A stretch of DNA of 64,000 nt from Curtobacterium flaccumfaciens (GTDB lineage Bacteria; Actinomycetota; Actinomycetes; Actinomycetales; Microbacteriaceae): NCBI GenBank assembly GCA_029689965.1, contig CP121450.1:3720001-3784000 (forward strand), given 5' to 3'. The number at the start of each line of letters is the position of its first letter. Positions within the stretch are counted from its first letter, which is position 1. The translations under genes and the position numbers were made by a program. Positions 10,009-16,627 of the stretch are shown piece after piece. Below the pieces are notes generated by a model. It was not told the DNA's origin. It saw only the letters and a list, made by a program, of their open reading frames with translations, and made no database searches.

Positions 10009-10195
10009 GCAACACTCTGATCGGCGCTCTCATCGGCGCCGTCCTCGCCGTCGTGGCGCTGCAGTTCGGCTTCTGGGGCTTCGTGCTCGTGGTCGTGTTC
10101 GGAGCGGTCGGGCCCTCGTCGCCGCGCTCGTCACCGGCCGCATCGACCGCGGTGCCCTGACCGACGTGCTGACCGGGCGCCGGAGCTCCCGGTGA
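10005..10195 (+). CDS. Small membrane protein, DUF2273-like, one frameshift
   Basis: About 63 residues: MSNTLIGALIGAVLAVVALQFGFWGFVLVVVFG forms one hairpin-like or long hydrophobic segment, and after a frame break near 10110 it ends GRIDRGALTDVLTGRRSSR. Size, hydrophobicity and position between two Asp23-type genes match the DUF2273 small integral membrane proteins that accompany Asp23 clusters. The ATG overlaps the upstream stop and its own stop overlaps the next GTG. Confidence 0.65.
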
Positions 10196-10504
10196 ACGCC
10201 GGCCCGGACGTCCCGGGCCGCGTCGAGATCACTGCTCGTGCGCTGACCTCGTTGGCGCGGGCCGTCGCTGCCGAAGGGCTCGGCGCCCCGCCAAGCGGGT
10301 GCGGGTCGGACTCGGCGACGCCTCGGGGGCACTGTCCCTCGACATCACCGGCCGATCGCCGCGCACGACGACCTCGTCACGCACGCGGGACAGGTCGCTG
10401 ACACGGTCAAGGTCCGCGTCGGCGAACTCACCGGCCGCCGTGTCGGCAGCGCCCACATCGAACTGACGGGGATCGTGCGCGAGCGCGAGACCCGGATCCG
10501 CTAG
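10192..10504 (+). CDS. Second Asp23/Gls24-like protein, about two frameshifts
   Basis: About 104 residues when repaired. VPGRVEITARALTSLARAVAAEGLG matches the first helix-strand unit of Asp23-like proteins and THAGQVADTVKVRVGELTGRRVGSAHIELTGIVRE the second half. The frame moves near 10280 and near 10352 (DITG/PIAAHDD). It starts GTG at 10192 with a GTGA overlap, and ends 9 bases before the next gene, whose Shine-Dalgarno AGGAGG overlaps its stop region. Confidence 0.7.
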
Positions 10505-10513
10505 GAGGCCATC

Positions 10514-11088
10514 ATGAGCAACGGTTCCGTCGAACGACGCATCCGACGCCGGAGCGTGCACCGCTCCCGCTCGACCGCAGTGGCGGTGTCGCTCGTGGTG
10601 CTCGCCCTGGTGGCCGCCTGGATCGGCACCGAGTCGGTCCTGCGGGCGATCGGGCGGCCCCGCTCCTCGCCGACCCGCAGACCGCGGTCGACGCCGCACT
10701 CCGGCCGGACGCCGCGTTCGTCACGATCGCCGAGGTCGTCGCCGTCGTGCTCGTGGTCCTCGGGGTCGTGCTCGTCGTCCTCGCCCTCAAGCCCGGGCGC
10801 CAGCACCGCTCGGTCGTGCAGCACGACCGCGGGGCCGTCATCATCGACACCCGCATCGTCGCCTCCACCGCGGCCAACGCGGCCGGATCGGCAGCGGGTG
10901 TCCCGGAGGGCAACGCCTCGGCGACCGCCCGTGGCCGCCGCACCGAGGTCCGCGTCGTCCCGGTGACGGGTGTCCCCGTCGACGAGAGCGTCGTCCGCGA
11001 CGCCGTCCGGGATCGCCTCAGCGGTCTCGACGAACGCTTCGGCCAGCGCGTCCGCGTCCGGGTCGAGGAGAAGGGAACCCTCGCATGA
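10514..11088 (+). CDS. DUF6286-type membrane protein of the Asp23 cluster, one frameshift
   Basis: About 191 residues with two membrane segments: one after the basic N-terminus (STAVAVSLVVLALVAAWIG) and one around VVAVVLVVLGVVLVVLALKPG. The C-terminal soluble part (DRGAVIIDTRIVASTAANAAG to RVRVRVEEKG) resembles the Asp23 fold and is typical of DUF6286 proteins. The frame break is near 10660. AGGAGGCCATC precedes the ATG. Stop overlaps the next start (ATGA), so it is part of one translation-coupled operon. Confidence 0.65.
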
Positions 11089-11647
11089 CCAGGAGCAACC
11101 GGACCCTCAACCGGATCATCCTCTTCGTCCTCGGACTCGTCGCGATCGTGGTCGGCCTCGTCATCGGCGCGGGTGTCCTGCCCGCCGTCCGTGACGCCCT
11201 CGCCCCGTACGTCGACATCCCCGACGCCTCGACGTCCCCGCGTCGTCGCTCTGGATCGTCGCCGGCGTCTGCCTCGTCGTCATCGTGCTCGCCCTCGTCT
11301 GGGCGACCACCCGCGGTGGGGGCGGCACGTCCGTCGCCGTCCGGGAGCGCACCGGCGACGACGCCGTCACCGTGAACGTCGCCCTCGTCCGCGACGTCGT
11401 CGACCACGAGCTCGCCGGTGTCCGCGACGTCGTCGGCTCCCGGGTCGACACCTACCTCGTCCGTCGGCAGCGCGCCGCACGGATCCGGGTCGCCATCCGA
11501 CGGGGTGGCGACGCCGTCACCGCCCTCGAGGCCGTCGACCGTGCCGTCGCCGTGCTCGACCGGACCCTCGGTCGGCAGGTACCCGTCCTGGTGCACCTGA
11601 CCGGCGGAACCCGTTCGGCGCTCGCGAAGCCGACCCGCGTCCGCTGA
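11085..11647 (+). CDS. AmaP-like Asp23 membrane anchor protein, one frameshift
   Basis: About 187 residues. Two N-terminal membrane helices (RIILFVLGLVAIVVGLVIGAG and SLWIVAGVCLVVIVLALVWAT) are followed by a soluble domain ending RTLGRQVPVLVHLTGGTRS. This plan is that of the alkaline-shock membrane anchor AmaP, which tethers Asp23 to the membrane. The frame break lies near 11230 (VDIPDA/LDVPAS). Overlap with the preceding gene and operon position support the assignment. Confidence 0.6.
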
Positions 11648-11737
11648 CAGTTGTCAGCCGGACGCAACCCCGGGCCTCCCGGCCCACCTTCCTGGAACAC
11701 CCACCGGGCGCATGCCCGACCGACGAAAGGACCCGTC

Positions 11738-11911
11738 ATGGGACTCGACGACAAGATCAAGAACGCTGCTCAGGACCTCGCCGGCAAGGCGAAGGAGGCC
11801 GTCGGCAAGGCGACCGGTGACGACCAGAAGGTCGCCGAGGGCAAGACGGACCAGGCCTCCGCGAGCGTCAAGCAGACCGGCGAGGACGTCAAGGACGTCT
11901 TCAAGAAGTAG
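11738..11911 (+). CDS. CsbD family stress protein
   Basis: Intact 57-residue hydrophilic helical protein beginning MGLDDKIKNAAQDLAGKAKE, with the CsbD pattern of DK-KN-A-GK-KE and a Lys/Asp-rich C-terminus. CsbD proteins are general-stress products of unknown biochemical function. GAAAGGACCCGTC precedes the ATG. Its place inside the Asp23 cluster fits a stress regulon. Confidence 0.88.
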   Translation: MGLDDKIKNAAQDLAGKAKEAVGKATGDDQKVAEGKTDQASASVKQTGEDVKDVFKK

Positions 11912-11986
11912 GACCCTCGAACCGTGCCGGGCACCCGCGAGTCGGGTGCCCCGGTGCGTTCCGGCGGAACCGAACGAGGAGGAACC

Positions 11987-12916
11987 ATGCAGCACGACCC
12001 GAACGCGCACACGCAGGTCACCGAGGTGGCCCTGCCCGCGGAGCTCACGGAGCCGCTGCCCGACGACGCGAACACCGTGACGATCGTCGCGCGGACCGCG
12101 GCGGAGACCGCACTGGCCGTGCCCGGCGTGCACCACCTCGGCGGGATCGCCGCCCAAGCCGCCGACCAGCTGCGCAAGCAGCTCGGCCGGAGTGCGGGCA
12201 CCGCCGGGGTGCGGGTGGACGAGGAGGACGACACGCTCGGCGTGCGGGTCTCCGTCGTCGTCAGCTACCCACACCCGGTGATCGCGGTCGCCGACGAGGT
12301 GCGCAAGCAGGTGTCCGCTGCCACCCGGCAGGTGTCGGACGTTCCGACGACCGTCGACGTCCGGGTGCTCGACGTGCACGGCCCGTTCGACGACGAGCCC
12401 TCGCCGCTCGGCCGCGCCGCCGAGGCGACGGCCGATGCCGTCACGCAGGCCGCGGCCGCCACGACCGACGCGGTCAAGCAGGCCGCGAACGCCACCGGAA
12501 ACGCCGTCACGCAGGCCGCCGAGGCAACCAGCGACGCCACGAAGCGCGCCGCGACGGCCACCGCGGACGCGACGAAGCGCACCGCGGAGGCCACCGCCGA
12601 CGTCACCCGCCAGGCGGCCGACGCGACGGCCGACGCCGCGAAGCACGTCGTCGACCGTGCTGCCGAGACCACCGACCGGGTGGGTGACGCCGCCGCCGGT
12701 GTCCTGGCCCGGTCGTCCGAGCTCGCCGCCGATGCAGCCGAGTCCGCGAAGGACGCCGCCGCAGGTGCCCGTGACGCGGTGACGCCCGCGACCCCCGCCG
12801 ACCGTGCCGCAGCAGCGGCCGACGCTGCCGACGACGCAGCGGACGCAGCACAGGACGCCGCGGCCGAGTCCGCAGCCCGCTCGGCCGAAGCCGTCGAGCG
12901 GCAGGACCGACCGTGA
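11987..12916 (+). CDS. Asp23-like N-domain fused to a long repetitive amphipathic-helix tail
   Basis: Intact 309-residue protein. Residues about 1-125 show Asp23-type features (TVTIVARTAAETALAVPGV, VSVVVSYPHPVIAVADEVRKQV, TTVDVRVLDVHGP). Residues about 130-309 are a lysine/alanine/threonine repeat of roughly 11 residues (patterns like TADAVTQAAAA, TTDAVKQAANA, TSDATKRAATA) resembling LEA group 3 or apolipoprotein-like helices that lie on membranes. AGGAGG precedes the ATG at 11987. GTGA overlap couples it to the next gene. Binding to the membrane surface under stress is inference. Confidence 0.75.
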   Translation: MQHDPNAHTQVTEVALPAELTEPLPDDANTVTIVARTAAETALAVPGVHHLGGIAAQAADQLRKQLGRSAGTAGVRVDEEDDTLGVRVSVVVSYPHPVIAVADEVRKQVSAATRQVSDVPTTVDVRVLDVHGPFDDEPSPLGRAAEATADAVTQAAAATTDAVKQAANATGNAVTQAAEATSDATKRAATATADATKRTAEATADVTRQAADATADAAKHVVDRAAETTDRVGDAAAGVLARSSELAADAAESAKDAAAGARDAVTPATPADRAAAAADAADDAADAAQDAAAESAARSAEAVERQDRP

Positions 12917-13329
12917 CGACCGCGTGGTCGGGCAACCGGCGGACGAAGGTCCGTCGGCCCCGCCCGCGCGGCGTCTGGATCGCGGGCGGGATCGGCGTCG
13001 TCCTGGTCGTCGGCACCGTGCTCGGCGTGTTCCTCCCCCTCGTCGGCTTCCTCGGTGGCATCACGGCCACCACGGCAGGCCTCGTGCCGTTCCCGTTCCT
13101 CCGTGTCACGGTCGCGGCACTGATCGGAGCCGTGGTCGTGCTCGCGCTGTTGCTCCTCGCGTTCACGCGTCGGCACACCACCACGGCCACGATCGCCGTC
13201 GTCCTCGCGGTCCTGGTGAGCCTGGCCGTCACCGCCGTCCCGGTCGTGCTCGTCGCCGTGGGGTCGGCGGACCGCGCGGGCGACGTCTGGCCCATCGTCA
13301 CGGAGCTCTGGCAGCGCTTCACCGGCTGA
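12913..13329 (+). CDS. Four-helix membrane protein of unknown function
   Basis: Intact 138-residue protein starting GTG at 12913 (GTGA overlap). After a basic N-terminus (RRTKVRRPRPRG) there are four hydrophobic segments, beginning VWIAGGIGVVLVVGTVLGVF, LVPFPFLRVTVAALIGAVVV, LALLLLAFT region and TTATIAVVLAVLVSLAVTAV. It has no recognised motif. It ends the Asp23 operon, followed by a hairpin at 13351-13385. Confidence 0.65.
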   Translation: MTTAWSGNRRTKVRRPRPRGVWIAGGIGVVLVVGTVLGVFLPLVGFLGGITATTAGLVPFPFLRVTVAALIGAVVVLALLLLAFTRRHTTTATIAVVLAVLVSLAVTAVPVVLVAVGSADRAGDVWPIVTELWQRFTG

Positions 13330-13350
13330 CGGACGCCCCCACATCTCCAT

Positions 13351-13385
13351 CGGATCACGACACGCGGAACCCGCGGCGTGATCCG
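13351..13385. terminator. Hairpin terminator after the Asp23 operon
   Basis: CGGATCACG (13351-13359) pairs with CGTGATCCG (13377-13385), with an inner CGCGG/CCGCG stem. The GGATCACG/CGTGATCC arm is the same as the inner arm of family A copies at 14808 and 33562, so terminator modules appear to be shared. Confidence 0.6.
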
Positions 13386-13432
13386 TGTCATGTTCGTCGT
13401 TCTCTCGACATTGTTCAGGTGAAGGGAGCACC

Positions 13433-13972
13433 GTGGACAACACCGCAGACGACGACGCCGGTCTCGCACGGCGCCTCGCATCCGGGGACCGAGCAGCACT
13501 CGCGACGGCGTTCGACCGCTTCGCTCCGACGCTCACCCGGTACGCGTGGGCGATCGCGGGCAGCCGCCAGGACGTCGAGGAACTCGTGCAGGACACGTTC
13601 CTGACCCTCTGGCAGCGTGCCGACGGGCTCCAGCTCCCGACGGGGACGCTCCTGCCGTGGCTGCTGGTCGTGTGCCGCAACCACGCGAAGAACCTCGCAC
13701 GACGGAACGCGAAGCACGCCGGCGACGAGCTCCCCGCCGAGCTCGCCGCACCCGCGGACACCACCGAGGCGTCCGAGCAGCTCCGCTGGGTCCGCGACGA
13801 GATCGCCGCCCTGCCGGAGACCGACCGCCGGATCTGCGAACTCTGCCTCCTGCAGGGACACTCCTACGGCGAGGCCGCGCAGCTGCTCGGACTCAGCGTC
13901 GGAGCGGTCACCCAGCGCGTCTCCCGATCCCGTCGACGACTGCGGAAGGCGGTGCGCCACGATGAACACTGA
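13433..13972 (+). CDS. ECF-type RNA polymerase sigma factor
   Basis: Intact 179-residue sigma-70 family factor. Region 2 runs ALATAFDRFAPTLTRYAWAIAGSRQDVEELVQDTFLTLWQRA (residues about 24-65) and region 4 ALPETDRRICELCLLQGHSYGEAAQLLGLSVGAVTQRVSRSRRRLRKAV (residues about 125-175). The GTG at 13433 is chosen because GAAGGGAGC sits just upstream. It overlaps the next gene by 11 bases, the usual arrangement for a sigma factor and its regulator. Confidence 0.9.
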   Translation: MDNTADDDAGLARRLASGDRAALATAFDRFAPTLTRYAWAIAGSRQDVEELVQDTFLTLWQRADGLQLPTGTLLPWLLVVCRNHAKNLARRNAKHAGDELPAELAAPADTTEASEQLRWVRDEIAALPETDRRICELCLLQGHSYGEAAQLLGLSVGAVTQRVSRSRRRLRKAVRHDEH

Positions 13973-14796
13973 GCCTCCCGTGGGAGACGACCTGCAACGC
14001 ATGCTCGTCTCGATGAAGCAGAACGTCCTCGAGCGCGCCACCCCGCGTCCGAAGCGCCGCGGCCGCCGAGCCGGCATCGCGATCGGCATCGTCGGCGTGC
14101 TGATGCTCGGTGCCGCCGGTGGCGGTGTCGCACTCGGCCTCATCCCGACCTCCCTCACCGCCGACCCCGCCCCCACGGCGACGACGACGCCGGAGCCGAC
14201 GCAGACCGAGACACCCTCCGGCGCCCCGGTCATCGGCCGACCGACGCCGACGCCGCCCCCACACCGACGTCGACCCGGCCGCCGTACTCCCTGTCGGACC
14301 CGGGCACGTGGACGATCTCCGGGGACGAGGTCGGGCCGATCGCGCTCGGCGGCCAGGACGCCGTCGAGACGGACGACCTGACGGGCGTCTTCACCGCCGA
14401 CACCGGCTGCCTGAACCCGAACGTCACCTTCTGGGTGCCGGTCGATCCCGCCTCACCGCGGCTCACGGTCGTGCGAGCAGACGACGGGACCGTGCAGAGC
14501 ATCCAGATCGGGAACGGTGCGCAGAACGAGGGGCAACGCGGCCGACGACCGTGCAGGGGATCGGGGTCGGCAGCACGCTCGCCGAGGTGCGCGCTGCGTT
14601 CCCGGACGCCCGCTACACGGAACCGGGGAACGACACGGACGCGGTCCCGTCCGACTCCCCGTACGGCGGCTGGACGACGACCATCAACGGCGTGTACGTG
14701 AGCTTCCGGGTTCCGCCCGTCGACGAAGAGCAACGGGTCGACGGCGTCTGGGTGAGCACGACCGACCAGGATCCGCCGACCGAGTTCTGCGGCTGA
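13962..14796 (+). CDS. Membrane-anchored extracytoplasmic protein coupled to the sigma factor, two frameshifts
   Basis: About 278 residues. A short cytoplasmic N-terminus (MNTEPPVGDDLQRMLVSMKQNVLERATPRPKRRGRR) precedes one membrane helix (AGIAIGIVGVLMLGAAGGGVALG), a Pro/Thr linker and an extracellular domain with TVQGIGVGSTLAEVRAAFPDA and a final PTEFCG. Overlap with the sigma gene and the single-span layout suggest an anti-sigma factor or sensor, but there is no zinc-finger HxxxCxxC motif, so this is inference. Frame breaks lie near 14250 and near 14535 (a G-run one short). Confidence 0.6.
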
Positions 14797-14807
14797 CGCC
14801 GCGTGCC

Positions 14808-14865
14808 GGACTGGAGGCACCGATCACGCGGGCCGGTCGGCTCGCGTGATCCGTGCCTCCAGTCC
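14808..14865. terminator. Long hairpin (family A, copy 3)
   Basis: GGACTGGAGGCACCGATCACG pairs with CGTGATCCGTGCCTCCAGTCC around a 14-base core. It closes the sigma-factor transcription unit 11 bases after the stop. The outer arms are identical to those at 3551 and 36931 while the interior differs. Confidence 0.7.
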
Positions 14866-14879
14866 GCTACCCTCGCGAC

Positions 14880-15170
14880 GTGAAGCGTCTCTCGCCCGGC
14901 CAGCGCTGGGTCATCGGTCTCGGCACGTTCGCGATGGTCTGCCTCGTCGTCGGGATCGTCGCGATCGCCGTCGGCGTCGCCAACGGCAACGCGATGTGCG
15001 GACCCTTCGATGAGGACGGGGTGCTCGAGGCCTGCCCTGGCGACACCTCGGGCATCGTCTGGGCAGCGTCCTCGGCGTCGTCGGACTGCTCCACCTCGGC
15101 CTCACCGGGCTCGCTGGAGCGCTCGTCTGGACCTCGTCCCCGACGATCGGCCGAAGCCGGTCGTGCGCCC
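14880..15170 (+). CDS. Small two-helix membrane protein, frameshifted; 3' end uncertain
   Basis: Starting GTG at 14880 the frame reads VKRLSPGQRWVIGLGTFAMV with one membrane helix continuing to VGVAN, then a short loop with two cysteines (MCGPFDEDGVLEACPGD) and, after a frame break near 15065, a second helix VLGVVGLLHLGLTGLAGALVWT. The 3' end is unclear: in the raw sequence the first frame reads on into the gamma-glutamylcyclotransferase domain, which I consider a product of sequence errors. No function is recognised. Confidence 0.45.
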
Positions 15171-15181
15171 GCTCCCGTCGC

Positions 15182-15530
15182 CGGCGCCACGCACCGGGTG
15201 TTCTCGTACGGGACGCTCCGGCAACCGCTCGTACAGGAGTCGCTCTTCGGCGACCACGTGCCGACCGAACCGGACGCCCTGCCGGGGTGGCGACTCGACT
15301 GGGTGACGATCACCGACCCGGACGTCATCCGGACGAGCGGCTCCGACCGGCACCCGATCCTGCGCCGGGGCACGCCGGAGGACCGCGTCGACGGCTCGTA
15401 CCTCGTGCTCGGGTACGAGTGGCAGCTGCGCGCGGTGGACGACTACGAGGTCGCGGACTACCAGCGGATCGAGGTCACCCTGGCGTCCGGCACGACCGCG
15501 TGGGTCTACGTGGCCGCCGAGGACGCCTGA
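15182..15530 (+). CDS. Gamma-glutamylcyclotransferase-like (AIG2/GGCT) protein
   Basis: The frame contains THRVFSYGTLRQPLVQESLFGD, the 'YGTL' signature with the substrate-binding loop, and later PGWRLDWVTI, GSYLVLGYEWQLRAVDDYEV and YQRIEV, the conserved sequence of the GGCT/AIG2-like fold (about 115 residues). Such proteins cyclise gamma-glutamyl amines or peptides to 5-oxoproline, though substrates vary. The exact start is uncertain: no ATG lies in frame and GTG at the VFSYG codon is late, so an indel just upstream probably hides the true start. Confidence 0.65.
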
Positions 15531-15547
15531 CGGTGCCCACGCGCGGC

Positions 15548-15638
15548 CGAGACTCGCGCCGGGCGGGGCGAGACTCGCGCTGAGCGACCGTTCTCGCGCT
15601 CGAGCGCCCGAGAACTGTCGCCCAGCGCGAGACTCGGG
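15548..15638. repeat. Inverted-repeat element, family B, copy 2
   Basis: CGAGACTCG occurs twice, then AGCGACCGTTCTCG, a GCGCTCGAGCGCCC loop, GAGAACTGTCGC and GCGAGACTCGGG. It lies between the convergent GGCT-like gene (ends 15530) and oleD (ends 15658), so it may terminate both. Confidence 0.7.
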
Positions 15639-15657
15639 TCCCGGGGCCCCAGCGCGC

Positions 15658-16627
15658 TCAGCGCGCGGCCGCCGCCAGGCGCGCCAGGCCCTCGTCGATC
15701 GACACGGCGGGTGCCCACTGCAGGTCGTGCCGGGTGCGGCGCTGGTCGAACCAGTGCGCCGTCGACAACTGCTCGGCGAGGAACCGCGTCATCGGCGGTT
15801 CGTCCGCCCCCGGACGCACACGCCACACGGCCTCGACGAGCGACCCCGCGACCCGGGCGACACCGGCCGGCACGTGCACCCGCGGCGCCGGGACCCCGGA
15901 CGCCGTGCAGATGCCGGCGAGCAGGTCGCCGACGGGTCGGGGTTCACCGTTCGTGACGACGTACGCGTTCCCGTGCACGCCGTCGTCGGTGGCGTGCTCC
16001 AGGGCTGCCACCATCGCGGACGCCGCGTTGTCGACGTAGAGCGTGTCGATGAGCGCCGCGCCGGAGTCGAGCAATGGCAACCGGCCCTTCCGAGCCCGGT
16101 CGACGATCCGGCCGACGAGCTGCGTGTCGCCCGGGCCCCACACCAGGTGCGGGCGGACCGCGACGACGGCGAACCCGGGGTCGTCCGCTCCGAGGGCGAC
16201 GAGTTCGGCCGCGGCCTTCGTGCGGGCGTAGTCCCCGGGCACGCGCGGGTTCGGCGGGCCCGGCACCGGCGCCCACGAGGGACGAGCCAGTGTGCGCGAC
16301 CGACGGTGAGGACACGAACACGAACCGGCCGACGCCCGCCGCACGGGCAGCCTCGACGAGCGTCCGGGTCCCGTCGACGTTCACGCGGACGAAGTCGGCG
16401 GGGTCGCCGGCGAGGGAGACCTTCGCGGCGAGGTGGACGACGGCGTCCGTGTCTGCCACAGCACGGGCGACCGCGGCACCGTCGGTCATCGTGCCCATCA
16501 CGTCCGACACCCCGGGCACGCCCGACGGACGGCGCTGGAAGGTCCGGACCTCGTGCCCGGCGTCCCGCACGGCGGCGGCGGTCGCCCGGCCGAGGAAGCC
16601 GCTGGCGCCGGTGACGAGGACCCTCAC
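15658..16627 (-). CDS. oleD: OleD: NADPH-dependent 2-alkyl-3-ketoalkanoate reductase, one frameshift
   Basis: Short-chain/extended dehydrogenase of about 322 residues. It starts GTG at 16627 with MRVLVTGASGFLGRA (Rossmann nucleotide-binding glycines), then VVHLAAKVS, RFVFVSSPSV and GDYARTKAAAE holding the catalytic Tyr-x3-Lys. In the olefin pathway OleD reduces the beta-keto acid made by OleA to a beta-hydroxy acid. The frame breaks near 16280. The GTG overlaps the oleBC stop (GTGA). Alone it would be called a 3-beta-hydroxysteroid-type epimerase; the OleA and OleBC neighbours give the role. Confidence 0.85.
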
